Position numbers and translations under genes: made by a program | The notes under the pieces: model-generated | Database searches by the model: none | What the model was told of the DNA's origin: nothing | Seen by the model: only the letters and a program-made list of their open reading frames with translations | In this document: positions 33,512-42,091 of the stretch, piece by piece | Numbering within the stretch: the stretch's first letter is position 1 | How the letters are laid out: every line of letters starts with the position of its first letter | Assembly (NCBI GenBank): GCA_019636215.1 | Contig: JAHBXZ010000017.1 | Location: 1-64,000, forward strand | Direction: 5' to 3' | DNA length: 64,000 nt | Origin: Planctomycetota bacterium | GTDB taxonomy: Bacteria; Planctomycetota; UBA8742; UBA2392

Positions 33512-34477
33512 TTACTCCAGCCGCAGGCGAACCACGCGCGACTTCTTGTGTTCCGATCCGGTGCTGGCGCCGGTGTTGTCGAAGATCGCCACCGCAAACA
33601 TGGCATCCTTGCCGGCTTCAAACTTTGCGTCGTCGGCGTGGCCGGTGTCCAGCTTGCGCCGGAACATCACCACCCAGTGGCCGTCGGCGTGGCTGCCCAC
33701 GGCGTCAATGTCGCCGCGGCTGCCCTTAGGCTTGCGCAACAACACACTGGGCACCGCGTAGCCGGCTTCGGGCTTGAAGTCGGCGGCAACTTCGACCGTG
33801 GTATCTTCCGTGAACGGGCCGGATTTGTCGGCGTCGTCCTTCCAGCGGCGCAGCGGCGCCTTGCCTTCTTTTGCCTGGTTGTCCTTGTACGCACTGCTGC
33901 CTTCGTCGTCGGCGCGGCCCTTTTCAGAGTCAAACTGAAAGTGCTGGTCGTCGCAGTAACCGTGCAGGCCGCCCCTTGCCGCCTTCCAGTGCCACAGGTC
34001 GGCCTTTTCGCCCTCGGCGCCGGTCTTCATCTCGCCGTCGTGGCACAGGGCCGTGCAGCCCTTTTCGGCAAATGCCGCGGTGCTGACATTGAAGGCAAGC
34101 GCAATGCGGTCTTCGTCGCCCTTGACCTGTGTCCAGCCCTCGGCCGCGTACTGCCAGCCCTTTTTGGCGATGCTCATGTCGGCGTCGGGCCAGCGTGCCA
34201 GGATGTAAAGGTACTCGCCGTCGTGCATGGCGCGCAGGTCGACCGTTACGTCGTCGCCCTTGCCCTTGATGGCGCGAACACTGTGCATGGGCGCCTGCTT
34301 CCAGGCATCGGTGACCTCGCCCTTGAGTTCCGGGCCTTTGTCCACCTTCTTGCCCAGCAGGTCATAGCCCTGCGACTGCGGTGTGGGCCCTTCCTTTGCG
34401 TCCTGGGAAAGTGCCGCGGAAGCAGCTAATGCCATACAGCCGGCGCCAAGCGCAACGGCCACAAGTGTGCGACTCAT
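33512..34477 (-). CDS. Periplasmic haem-binding protein of the ethylbenzene-dehydrogenase-related family
   Basis: 321 residues: signal peptide 1-24 (A-L-S-Q-D), then a beta-rich domain similar to the b-haem subunit-type fold of the EB_dh family (ethylbenzene and DMSO-type enzyme gamma subunits). One haem-attachment-like motif is present, GCTALCH (a CX3CH spacing rather than CX2CH), in the middle of the protein, followed by D-L-W-H-W-K-A-A, a further histidine site typical of these proteins. It is probably an electron carrier or sensor in the periplasm. Monocistronic; ATG 34477 has CGGAGAC upstream. No molybdoenzyme partner is in the window. Confidence 0.68.
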   Translation of the reverse strand: MSRTLVAVALGAGCMALAASAALSQDAKEGPTPQSQGYDLLGKKVDKGPELKGEVTDAWKQAPMHSVRAIKGKGDDVTVDLRAMHDGEYLYILARWPDADMSIAKKGWQYAAEGWTQVKGDEDRIALAFNVSTAAFAEKGCTALCHDGEMKTGAEGEKADLWHWKAARGGLHGYCDDQHFQFDSEKGRADDEGSSAYKDNQAKEGKAPLRRWKDDADKSGPFTEDTTVEVAADFKPEAGYAVPSVLLRKPKGSRGDIDAVGSHADGHWVVMFRRKLDTGHADDAKFEAGKDAMFAVAIFDNTGASTGSEHKKSRVVRLRLE

Positions 34478-34518
34478 GAAGTCTCCGGTTGATTCTGGTG
34501 GAATCGGCCCGCAGCATT

Positions 34519-35040
34519 CTATCGCGCCAGGACAATCTCGTCGCGGGGGGCGCCGGTTTCTGTCAACCGCACCCGGATCCGGTCTTTGGCCGAAGTCTGG
34601 GTCACCATGCCACAGTAATCGGGCGCGATGGGCAGCTCGCGGTGCCCGCGGTCTATCAGCACACACAGCTGCACCCGGCTGGGCCGCCCGTGATCTGCCA
34701 GCACATTCAGCGCTGCGCGCACCGTGCGCCCGGTAAACAGCACGTCGTCGACCAGCACTATCCGTTTGCCGTCAACTCCGCCGGGCAGTTCGCTGCCTCG
34801 CACCAGCGGCAGCGCACGGCCGGCAAGGTCGTCGCGGTACAAAGTGATGTCCAGTGTGCCGCGTTCAGGGGCCGCGCCACCGCCCTGGGCCATCAAACTG
34901 GCCAGCCGTGCCGAAAGCGGCACACCATTGGTGTGCACGCCGACCAGCACCGCGGGCTGCGGGTCCGCGGCAATCCGGCGCGCAAGCTCCGCCAGCGCGG
35001 CGGCAATCTCCTCAGGACCGAACAGGACAGTTTCCGGCAT
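34519..35040 (-). CDS. pyrR: PyrR-type uracil phosphoribosyltransferase/pyrimidine regulator
   Basis: 173 residues, the normal PyrR size. The PRPP-binding loop is VLVDDVLFTGRTVRAA (about 94-109), with the PyrR-specific IDRGHRELPI and a flexible middle segment containing LYRDDL. In Gram-positive bacteria PyrR binds pyr mRNA to control attenuation and has weak UPRTase activity. Whether this homologue regulates RNA or only salvages uracil cannot be told, and no pyr leader is seen nearby. ATG 35040 precedes the first conserved helix. It lies 33 bases downstream of the GTPase gene and may share its transcript. Confidence 0.85.
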   Translation of the reverse strand: MPETVLFGPEEIAAALAELARRIAADPQPAVLVGVHTNGVPLSARLASLMAQGGGAAPERGTLDITLYRDDLAGRALPLVRGSELPGGVDGKRIVLVDDVLFTGRTVRAALNVLADHGRPSRVQLCVLIDRGHRELPIAPDYCGMVTQTSAKDRIRVRLTETGAPRDEIVLAR

Positions 35041-35073
35041 GGGCGGCAAGTGTCGATCATGCCGGCCCTGCAA

Positions 35074-36096
35074 TCAAGCCCGATCGCCGATCAGCGTTCG
35101 CGCGCGTTTCACGAACTCAGGGTCCCCTGATTCCAGCAGGGCCAGCAATGCCGGCGGCCATGCGAGGCGCAGTTGCGGTTCAAGCTTCTGCAAGGGGCCG
35201 ATGAAGTGGTCCCTGAGACGGTCCTTGATGCGCGTCAAGGAAGCTTGATCGTTCATGCACACTCCGGGCTCGCGGCCTGCCGGGTCCTGGTCAGATCGGC
35301 TGAACAGGTGCAGGTCGCCTGCGCCCGTTGGCTCGGCCCCGGGCGGAACGAGCTCCAGCACCAGGTCGGCGCTGGCTCTCCAATGGTCGGCAAGCTCAGC
35401 CGCGGCTCGGTCCAGTTCGCCGCCGCCATGGATCGTTCCCGGTGCGTCGAACAACCGCATCACAAACCCCTGGTGCTCAAGCTGCCCTTCAATCACGTCG
35501 CGTGTCAGGCCGGGCTCAGATCCCGTTGCGGCTAAGGCCTTGCCACATAAAGCGTTCAGCAGGCTGGATTTGCCCGCATTCACCGGGCCCCAAAGTTGAA
35601 CCCGTGGAGGGTGGAAAAGGTGATGGGCGGTCAGCCAGGCATCGCGCAGTACGCTAAAACCTTCAGCGGGGAGTTTTTTGGTGATGGCCATCGCGTCTCG
35701 ACCCTGGGCGGCGCAGGCCAGCAGCAGTTCGGCCCCAAGCCGGCCGTGCACCAACGGCAGGGCCTGATAGACCAGTTGGGAAAGCCGATCTTTAGTTTCC
35801 CACAAGTCAGACACGGGTTTCTGACAGGCTCCGGCCCGGTCAAGTTCCGCCTGTGCCAGTTCGCGGGTTGCGTGGCCTCCGTGAAGCGATACCACAACGC
35901 CTCCGGACTGGCCCCAGCAAAGCACCTGATCCACAATTTGACCCTTGGCGTCACGCCAAGGTAGCAGCGATTGTGCGTCTGGCGGTTCCCTGTGGAGTAA
36001 CCGTTGAAACAAGCCCTCGCTGACCCACAACAGGGCCAGGGCGGCGGCAGCGGGCTGGGTCAGCCACTGATAACAGAGTTCATCGGTAGTTGTCAT
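35074..36096 (-). CDS. Divergent MnmE/TrmE-like GTPase
   Basis: 340 residues. A GTP-binding domain begins at Walker A GPVNAGKSS (~166-174), with switch II DAPGT; the usual NKxD motif is not obvious where a C-M-N-D-Q segment stands instead. Upstream, VVVSLHGGHATRE resembles the E-x-H-C-H-G-G region of the folate-binding domain of MnmE. The protein is much shorter than MnmE (about 450) and lacks its C-terminal cysteine motif, so tRNA-modifying activity is doubtful. It may be a specialised paralogue. ATG 36096 is chosen over TTG 36105. Confidence 0.6.
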   Translation of the reverse strand: MTTTDELCYQWLTQPAAAALALLWVSEGLFQRLLHREPPDAQSLLPWRDAKGQIVDQVLCWGQSGGVVVSLHGGHATRELAQAELDRAGACQKPVSDLWETKDRLSQLVYQALPLVHGRLGAELLLACAAQGRDAMAITKKLPAEGFSVLRDAWLTAHHLFHPPRVQLWGPVNAGKSSLLNALCGKALAATGSEPGLTRDVIEGQLEHQGFVMRLFDAPGTIHGGGELDRAAAELADHWRASADLVLELVPPGAEPTGAGDLHLFSRSDQDPAGREPGVCMNDQASLTRIKDRLRDHFIGPLQKLEPQLRLAWPPALLALLESGDPEFVKRARTLIGDRA

Positions 36097-36172
36097 GCTC
36101 GGCAAACTTTAGCCGACGCTAGCAAATCTCACGAATCGTCACATGCAGGCCACAGAAGTTTCTTTGGGGCTC

Positions 36173-36201
36173 TTGCTTTCCGTAATGAGTGGGCCTATGC
36201 T
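36173..36201 (+). promoter_or_regulatory. Sigma70-type promoter for the lipoprotein gene
   Basis: TTGCTT (36173-36178) and TATGCT (36196-36201) are separated by exactly 17 bases, giving a leader of about 80 bases before ATG 36287. It lies in the 190-base gap upstream of the GTPase start, which is transcribed the other way. Confidence 0.5.
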
Positions 36202-36286
36202 TCGCCCCTCTTTGTTAGGGAACCTTTATCGTAGAGCAGACTTAGGTCGCTCAGGACCCGATTCTCAACAGTTCAGGAGCCAGATT

Positions 36287-37006
36287 ATGAAGAAGTTGAT
36301 TGCTTTGGTTGCTTTTGCGGCAGTGTTCGGCGTTGCCTCGTGCGGCGGCGTGGGTGTCGGCGGTGACGACAGTGGCGACAGCGGCAACAACGACAGCGGC
36401 GGCGGCTTCGACATGGCCCAGATGCAGATCGACATGTACAAGAACGGGACCATGAAGGCCACGTACTGGGTTGTTCTGCACGCTGACGCGGCAGCCGGCC
36501 AGTACTGGGAAACCACCAGCATCAGCAACTACGGTGCCGGTGAGCAGAAGGCTGTCTACTCCTGGCAGGTTGCTGCCAAGGACGGCGACAACTTCATCGT
36601 CGAGCAGGACATGGGCCAGGGCTACATCCTTGCCTACTGCGTTGACCCCAGCAAGAAGTGGGAAGACGGCGCCAACGTGTTGAAGGCCTGGATTGGCAAG
36701 AAGGACGCCAAGCCGGAAGAGATTCAGGTGATGGAATACAAGAAGCCCGAAGGCGGCGGCACCACCGGTGAAGCCCCGAAGGCCGAAGTCACCACCGAAG
36801 AAGTCACCTACGCGGCGGCCGGCAAGGATTGGGCCTGCACGCTGACCACCACCAAGACCGACAGCATGGAAATGAAGACCTGGGTCTGCAAGGACGCCTG
36901 GTTCGGTGGTGTGATCAAGACCTGGATGAAGATGGCCGCTGGCGAGAGCAGCACCGAGCTCACCAAGTTCGGCACCGACGGCAAGCCCTGGCTGAACTGG
37001 GGTTAA
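36287..37006 (+). CDS. Lipoprotein, paralogue of the following gene
   Basis: 239 residues with a lipoprotein signal ending VASC (Cys19), then a Gly/Asp/Ser linker rich in D-S-G. The mature domain shares with the next gene the segments G-Q-Y-W-E-T-T-S, a W-Q-V strand, K-T-W-V-C-K-D-A-W-F-G-G and a terminal P-W-L-N-W. Four of its cysteines lie in the mature domain and could pair. AGGAG precedes ATG 36287. Function unknown; the pair looks like a tandem duplication of a secreted beta-domain. Ends at a strong terminator. Confidence 0.65.
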   Translation: MKKLIALVAFAAVFGVASCGGVGVGGDDSGDSGNNDSGGGFDMAQMQIDMYKNGTMKATYWVVLHADAAAGQYWETTSISNYGAGEQKAVYSWQVAAKDGDNFIVEQDMGQGYILAYCVDPSKKWEDGANVLKAWIGKKDAKPEEIQVMEYKKPEGGGTTGEAPKAEVTTEEVTYAAAGKDWACTLTTTKTDSMEMKTWVCKDAWFGGVIKTWMKMAAGESSTELTKFGTDGKPWLNWG

Positions 37007-37030
37007 TCGTCTGGATCCAGTCAGTACCCG

Positions 37031-37063
37031 ACCGGCGCGAGCAATCGCGCCGGTTTCTTTTTC
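37031..37063 (+). terminator. Rho-independent terminator after the lipoprotein
   Basis: A perfect ten-pair stem ACCGGCGCGA/TCGCGCCGGT with loop GCAA is followed by TTCTTTTTC. It separates the two paralogues into different transcripts. Confidence 0.9.
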
Positions 37064-37104
37064 TGTACCGGGGTGCCGGCGGGTAGACTCTGGCCGGAGA
37101 TATC

Positions 37105-37866
37105 ATGCGCACACTTGCCTTGCTGGCCCTGCCGCTGCTGTTTGCCACCACGTTTGCCCAGGATGCGCCGAAGGCCGCCGAGCCCTACAAGCCTTCCGAA
37201 GGCGGGGCAACTGCCGACCTGTTGCTGCGCATGCTCAAGACCGGCAAACAGAAGCTGCACTTCTGGTGCCAGTTGCACAGTGACCCAAAGGCTGGTCAGC
37301 AGTGGGTTATCAAGAACACCAGTGCCGCCGCAGGCACCTCTACCGAATTCTTTTCGGCCTGGCAGGTGGTCAAGGTTGAAGGGGACATCGCGATTGTGGA
37401 GTACGACAACGGGCGCGGTTTCATTGCCGCGTTTGAAGTAGACCTGACCAAAAAGCCTTCTGACATCGCCAACGTCAAGCGCGCCTGGGTGGCCAAGCCG
37501 GGCGAAAAGCCCGAGCCCGCCACGGTCATGGAAACCCCAAAGCCCGCGCCGGGGGGCAAAGGGAATCCCGCCGTAGAGCCCAAGACCGAAGACTTCAAGG
37601 ATCTGGAACTGGCCGGCCAGAAGTGGGCCGGCAAGATCTATTCGTCGAGTAACTCAGGCTGGGAGTCGCGCACCTGGGTCGTGGCGGACGCTTGGTTCGG
37701 CGGGGCAGTCAAGACACTCAGCACCGCCGGCAAGGCCCAAAGCGGCACCGAACTGCACAGCACCAGCACCAAGGCCAAGGCCTGGCTGAAGTGGGAAGAC
37801 CTCGAAAAGGAAGCCCCAAAGCCGAAAGAGGCCAAGCCCGAGGAAGTGAAGCCCGAGGAAAAGTAG
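37105..37866 (+). CDS. Exported protein, paralogue of the preceding lipoprotein
   Basis: 253 residues with a cleavable signal (T-T-F-A-Q-D near 15-20) but no lipobox cysteine. It shares with the preceding gene G-Q-Q-W-V-I-K-N-T-S, A-W-Q-V-V, R-T-W-V-V-A-D-A-W-F-G-G and A-W-L-K-W. The C-terminus is a short K-P-E-E repeat. GGAGA precedes ATG 37105. The two copies therefore differ in anchoring (lipid versus soluble), which suggests divergence in location. Function unknown. Confidence 0.62.
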   Translation: MRTLALLALPLLFATTFAQDAPKAAEPYKPSEGGATADLLLRMLKTGKQKLHFWCQLHSDPKAGQQWVIKNTSAAAGTSTEFFSAWQVVKVEGDIAIVEYDNGRGFIAAFEVDLTKKPSDIANVKRAWVAKPGEKPEPATVMETPKPAPGGKGNPAVEPKTEDFKDLELAGQKWAGKIYSSSNSGWESRTWVVADAWFGGAVKTLSTAGKAQSGTELHSTSTKAKAWLKWEDLEKEAPKPKEAKPEEVKPEEK

Positions 37867-37937
37867 GCCCGGCCTGCCTTGCACTGACACCCCAGTACCT
37901 TGTTTATGCCGGGTTGCGGGCTGCTGCGCCGGTTCCC

Positions 37938-37965
37938 TTTTCATCGGGGGTTTCGGCCCTATACT
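37938..37965 (+). promoter_or_regulatory. Promoter placing the start of the zinc-ribbon gene near +1
   Basis: TTTTCA (37938-37943) and TATACT (37960-37965) are 16 bases apart. ATG 37976 lies 10 bases after the -10, so the leader would be only a few bases and no ribosome site is present. Confidence 0.45.
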
Positions 37966-37975
37966 CGCGCCCCTT

Positions 37976-38509
37976 ATGCAACAGGGCACCCTGGAACTTT
38001 GCGATGTCTGCGGCAACCACGCTGTTACGCCCCGGCGCGTGGCGGATTCCGTTGTGCGCCAGTGCGAGTTCTGCGGCAACCTGGAAGGCCCGCCCGACCT
38101 GATTGAACTGCTGGAGCTTCAGCGCCAGGCCGAAGAACTTGGTTGCAGCGAACACAGCTATCCGCTGGCCCAGTTCATTGACGGCCTGCCGGGCGTGAAG
38201 CTGCTGGGTGATTCCGGCGGCAACCGCAAGCTGGGAACCATGCCGTTTGTGGCCTTTGAACTTACCGACCATCGCACCTGGCAGTTGGAGAACCTTGGCC
38301 AGGCCCTGCGCCTGATGCGCGAAGAACTTGCGCGCGAATGGATCATTGAGTTCACATTCGACTACCAGCTTGGGTTTGAGCTGCGCACACGGCCCGATGG
38401 TCGCAAGACCCACGACCCCGATGAAATCGAGGCCGCCCGCCGCGACATGCTGCACATGTGGCGCAAACTGCAGGGCTTTGCGGCGCTTTCCTGGTGGAAG
38501 CAGCAATAG
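37976..38509 (+). CDS. Zinc-ribbon protein of unknown function
   Basis: 177 residues. The N-terminus has two knuckles, C9-D-V-C12 and C30-E-F-C33, the usual spacing for a small zinc ribbon. The rest is mixed, with a helical segment E-L-L-E-L-Q-R-Q-A-E-E-L and a Trp-rich C-terminus (M-W-R-K-L, S-W-W-K-Q-Q). It could be a nucleic-acid or protein-binding adaptor. Cytoplasmic. Monocistronic, with a promoter directly abutting the start codon. Confidence 0.6.
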   Translation: MQQGTLELCDVCGNHAVTPRRVADSVVRQCEFCGNLEGPPDLIELLELQRQAEELGCSEHSYPLAQFIDGLPGVKLLGDSGGNRKLGTMPFVAFELTDHRTWQLENLGQALRLMREELAREWIIEFTFDYQLGFELRTRPDGRKTHDPDEIEAARRDMLHMWRKLQGFAALSWWKQQ

Positions 38510-38574
38510 CCTCGTCGCGGATTCGCAATCCGGGCCGGCATGAGCCAAAACGCAACGCCTGCTGTCGGCAACTT

Positions 38575-38603
38575 TTGACCCAAGGTGATTGGCGGGATAC
38601 GTT
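38575..38603 (+). promoter_or_regulatory. Possible promoter for the PQQ-propeller gene
   Basis: TTGACC at 38575-38580 (5 of 6) and TACGTT at 38598-38603 are 17 bases apart, about 40 bases upstream of ATG 38645. The -10 is weak, so this is tentative. Confidence 0.4.
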
Positions 38604-38644
38604 TGTATCTGCGTAGACCCCCGTCTTCCCCTTGGGGACACCAC

Positions 38645-40402
38645 ATGACCCTGTTTCGCAAGGCCGCACAGGCCACTGCCTGTGCGCTGGTTGTGGCTGC
38701 CGGCGCGGTTCATACGGCCGATGCCGAGGACGCGCCCAAGGCAGCTGTGAAGGAATCTCCGCGCAAGGCTGGTCCGATCGTCCTGGACCGCACCCTTGTA
38801 AGTATCCGGTTGACCAGCCCGGTCACCGGCAACCGACCCGGCGAAAGCGGCAAGCTGTTTGCAGTCGACCACACCACAGACAAAGCCTGGGTTGCCCAGG
38901 TGGCCAGTGGCAACGCGCGCAGCCCGGCTGCGGCCAAGGGCGTTGTCGTGGTCGGCTCGGGTGGCGGCAACCAGATCTGGGGTTATGACGTCGAAAGCGG
39001 TCGCCGGCGCTGGGTGGCCAGGAGTGACGACTCAGGCATCAGCAGCATCGTGATCTCGGGTGACTCAGCCTACTTCACTACCTACAGCTGCACGCTCGAG
39101 CGCGTGTTGGTGGAATCCGGTGTGCACAAGTTCCGCAAGTGGATCAGCAGCACGGTCGAGTGCGCCCCGGAAGTCGCGGGCGACACGGCCTTTGCCAGTT
39201 ATCGCGGCGGCAAGGCGCACATGATTTCGGCGCACAGCATTGGCAGTGGCGGCGAAACCTGGAAGGCAGAAGCCCCGGGCAATGTCGTGTACGCCCCGGT
39301 GGTCAGTGGTAACACGTTGTACGTATCCACGATGGATGGTCGGCTGGCGGCCTTTGATGCCGCCAAAGGCACCCAAAGCTGGAGCCGCGGCGCTGGTGCC
39401 TTGAGCGCACCGGTGGTGTCTGATTACGGACTGCTGGTTGTAACGGCCGACGCCGCGATGCCCGCGTCAGCCCCGGCCAGCCCTGCGCCGGCAGAAACTT
39501 CGGCGGCACCCAAGCCCGCCGTTGCCGGGCCGGGTGCCGCAGGCAAAGACGACCGCAAGACCGAAAGCAAGCCGACACCAAAGGCTGAAGGGCCCGCGGC
39601 GGCACCGGCAGCGGTCGGCGAGGTCGGGGTCACACTGGCCACCGAAGGCAGCCGGCGCCTGGCGCTGGTTTCGCCCAAGGCTGTGCCAGCACAGGTAGAT
39701 ATCAAGCTTTCCGGCCCCACGGGATATGGCCTGGACTACCAGGGCATGCGCCCGGGTGTCGATGGCGACCTGTGCGTGATTGCCATGGGCAGCCGCGTGA
39801 TCGCGCTGGACCTCAAGACCGGCCAGGTGAACTGGGAAATTCAGGTTGAGACCAAACATGGCCAGTTCTGCCAGCCGGTGTTCGGCGATGGCATGGTGTT
39901 CTTGGCTGACAACTATGGCTTTGTCACGGCCGTCAAACGCGATACCGGCAAGCTGGTCTGGTCGTACCGTGCCGAAGGCATGAAGTTTGCGGCCTCGCCC
40001 TGCGTAGAGAAGAATCGCCTGGTGCTGACCACCGAACACGGCGAGATGCTGTGCATTCCCACGGGCGTGAAGCAGGGCAAATCCAGCCAGGACCCCGCGC
40101 CCGTGTTCCAGCGCGCGGTGGTTGAAAAGGGCGGCGTCAAGCCCGCCCGCGACGTGCCTGACCCACGCACCCCGGCGCCGCTGGTGCGCGGTGAGACAGC
40201 CACGCCGATTGAACCGCCACCGGTCACCGGCCCGAATGTCGACGAACCACCAACCGTGACGGAAGCCGATCCGTTTGAAGGTGTTCCGAAAGATCGGCGT
40301 GTAGGCCCAGGCGGTGTAAAGCAGACGGGTGCCGGGCCGGGCGGCATTGCACCGAAAGAGGACCCGCCCTCGCCCTACCCCAATCCGTTCGAAAAGAAGT
40401 GA
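38645..40402 (+). CDS. Exported PQQ-like beta-propeller protein
   Basis: 585 residues with a signal peptide (A-L-V-V-A-A-G-A...A-D-A near 12-28). Propeller-blade repeats are visible: G-x-x-x-x-W-V-A-R, Y-V-S-T-M-D-G-R-L-A-A-F-D-A-A-K-G, V-I-A-L-D-L-K-T-G-Q-V-N-W-E and V-T-A-V-K-R-D-T-G-K-L-V-W, each with the D-x-x-x-G-x-x-x-W core of PQQ/BamB propellers. The blades are interrupted by an Ala/Pro-rich linker (about 280-340), and a Pro-rich tail follows. The role could be BamB-like scaffolding or a dehydrogenase-like sensor; the cofactor site is not apparent. It converges on the cytochrome gene at a shared hairpin. Confidence 0.72.
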   Translation: MTLFRKAAQATACALVVAAGAVHTADAEDAPKAAVKESPRKAGPIVLDRTLVSIRLTSPVTGNRPGESGKLFAVDHTTDKAWVAQVASGNARSPAAAKGVVVVGSGGGNQIWGYDVESGRRRWVARSDDSGISSIVISGDSAYFTTYSCTLERVLVESGVHKFRKWISSTVECAPEVAGDTAFASYRGGKAHMISAHSIGSGGETWKAEAPGNVVYAPVVSGNTLYVSTMDGRLAAFDAAKGTQSWSRGAGALSAPVVSDYGLLVVTADAAMPASAPASPAPAETSAAPKPAVAGPGAAGKDDRKTESKPTPKAEGPAAAPAAVGEVGVTLATEGSRRLALVSPKAVPAQVDIKLSGPTGYGLDYQGMRPGVDGDLCVIAMGSRVIALDLKTGQVNWEIQVETKHGQFCQPVFGDGMVFLADNYGFVTAVKRDTGKLVWSYRAEGMKFAASPCVEKNRLVLTTEHGEMLCIPTGVKQGKSSQDPAPVFQRAVVEKGGVKPARDVPDPRTPAPLVRGETATPIEPPPVTGPNVDEPPTVTEADPFEGVPKDRRVGPGGVKQTGAGPGGIAPKEDPPSPYPNPFEKK

Positions 40403-40409
40403 TCTCAGC

Positions 40410-40434
40410 GAGGGCGCCCGGCCAGGGCGCCCTC
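40410..40434. terminator. Hairpin between convergent genes
   Basis: GAGGGCGCCC at 40410-40419 pairs with GGGCGCCCTC at 40425-40434. There is no strong T-run, so termination is likely but weak; it serves either the propeller gene or the cytochrome gene. Confidence 0.5.
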
Positions 40435-40449
40435 TGCAATTCAGGGCGG

Positions 40450-40749
40450 CTATCGGGCGTCTGACGCATGGGCCAGCAGGTAAGCCTCCACATCCGGCCT
40501 GTCGGCCTTTTTCAAGCCCGATTGCGGCGCGTACTTGCGCATGGCCCGGCGCAGCTCCGCCTGCGAGAAGTCAGCCGGGTCGTAAAGCTCATGGCAGGTG
40601 GCGCACTTGGCCTCGTACAGGCGCTTGCCCCGTGCGTGCGGGTTGGCAACGGCGTCGGGCGCGGCCGGATCCGGCTGGTCGGGTGTTGATTCGCAGGCCG
40701 CGGCCAGAAGGACCAGAGCCGACACAGAGATGGCCAGCAACATTCGCAT
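40450..40749 (-). CDS. Small c-type cytochrome lipoprotein
   Basis: 99 residues. A lipoprotein signal ends LAAAC (Cys19). One haem c motif, C49-A-T-C-H53, lies in the sequence K-C-A-T-C-H-E-L, and Met67 is a possible distal ligand, so it resembles a minimal class I cytochrome c. It should carry electrons in the periplasm from a membrane-anchored position. It is 73 bases downstream of the porin gene, read in the same direction, and may share its iron-responsive promoter. ATG 40749 precedes the signal peptide; the longer frame has none. Confidence 0.75.
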   Translation of the reverse strand: MRMLLAISVSALVLLAAACESTPDQPDPAAPDAVANPHARGKRLYEAKCATCHELYDPADFSQAELRRAMRKYAPQSGLKKADRPDVEAYLLAHASDAR

Positions 40750-40822
40750 GGTTCGCTTTCCTGGCGGGGGCGGCATGCCGCCCCCGCGCTCCGTGCAACG
40801 GGTGGGAGAGCACCCGCCATTG

Positions 40823-42061
40823 TCAGAAGCCGATGCTGACACTGAACACCAGGCGAGTTTCGTCGCCGTCGTCGCGCTTCATGCTTTGCTGGTGCTTGAA
40901 CTCGCCACGGAACACAAGCCGTGTGATCGGGCGGAAACTGACGCCGATGGTTGTCGCAATTCTGTCGTCGCGCGCGGCGGTGCCGACGTGGTCGTCGTTC
41001 AGGTCATTCGCTTCAAAACGCAGGATCAGCCCGATGTACGGGTTGCGCCCGAACGTCGTTCCGCGCCAGGCGGCGGGAAACGGGTCGAACTTGAACAGCA
41101 CATCCACAAAGTAGGCCCACAGGCCGTTGGGGCGCGTGTTGTTGCTTTCACGGTTGATCCAGATGCGGGCCCATTCGCCCGTAACATCAATGCCGAAGCG
41201 GTCGAGGATGTCAAACTTGAGCGCGCCGTCGACGGCGACACCGCGCGTGGCCTGGGTGTTGTCGGGGCCGACATTCTGGTAGTTGTAGCTGAGGCCGAAG
41301 TCGGCGGTCATGAACTCGGCGCCCATTTCGTCAAACTGGGGTGTGATGCCCAGCCGTGCCCAGATGGCCTTGTTGCCGTTGTTGTCGCGACGGAAGCTGG
41401 TACGCGCGCTGCGTGCGCCCTCGTTGTTCGTGAAGTTGTCGTTGAAGCCCTGCGTGACCTGAAGCTGGTAGTTGAAGCTGAAGAATGGCAACTGCGTGAA
41501 GTTGCCGTAGATGCCCACACCCGGCTGGTCAAACGCCGTGGGCACCACGCGCCGCGCCACAAAGGGGCGGTCGGCGAGATCCCAGAAGATGTCGTCGTGG
41601 TTCTGGTTGTAGCGGCCAAAGGCGACCAGCAGCAGGCCGGCCTTGATGTTGAACTCATCCATCAGTGCCACGTCAATTTCGGCGTACTCGACCAGGATGT
41701 AGTTGTCAGTCAGGAACGACGCCCCGCTGCCGCCGCCCTCAAACTCGACTTCCATGCCAAAGCTCAGCCAGTCCATGATCTGCCAGTGGAACTGGGGGAC
41801 GATGCGGTAGGCCTCAAAGAAATTCTCGCTCTGGCCGCCGTTGTAGCGATCCAGTGTCTTGTGCTGGAAGGTGGCGTAACCGCCCAGCGTGAACTCGCCC
41901 AGCGGTGTGTCGACTTTGCCTGCGCCGTCTTCCCACTTTTCGATGGCAGTGGGTTGCTTGGTGGGCTCGGGTTTCGGCTCAGGCTTGGGTTGGGCGTTGG
42001 CGTCCTGCGCGGCAAGGTTGGCCGCCAGCAGGAACAGCACAGGCAGAAGCATCAGTCTCAT
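40823..42061 (-). CDS. Outer-membrane beta-barrel porin
   Basis: 412 residues: signal peptide ending near L-A-A-Q-D (19), a short Pro/Lys/Glu linker (P-K-P-E-P-K-P-E-P), then alternating amphipathic strands with aromatic girdles throughout and a terminal phenylalanine (V-S-I-G-F), the classical outer-membrane signature. The sequence L-G-E-F-T-L-G-G-Y-A-T-F-Q-H-K is a typical first strand. A second porin lies 1.2 kb away. The upstream palindromes at 42092-42130 suggest iron control. The cytochrome lipoprotein follows on the same strand. Substrate unknown. Confidence 0.75.
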   Translation of the reverse strand: MRLMLLPVLFLLAANLAAQDANAQPKPEPKPEPTKQPTAIEKWEDGAGKVDTPLGEFTLGGYATFQHKTLDRYNGGQSENFFEAYRIVPQFHWQIMDWLSFGMEVEFEGGGSGASFLTDNYILVEYAEIDVALMDEFNIKAGLLLVAFGRYNQNHDDIFWDLADRPFVARRVVPTAFDQPGVGIYGNFTQLPFFSFNYQLQVTQGFNDNFTNNEGARSARTSFRRDNNGNKAIWARLGITPQFDEMGAEFMTADFGLSYNYQNVGPDNTQATRGVAVDGALKFDILDRFGIDVTGEWARIWINRESNNTRPNGLWAYFVDVLFKFDPFPAAWRGTTFGRNPYIGLILRFEANDLNDDHVGTAARDDRIATTIGVSFRPITRLVFRGEFKHQQSMKRDDGDETRLVFSVSIGF

Positions 42062-42091
42062 GTTCAGTCTCCAAAGGGCAATGCACCTAGA

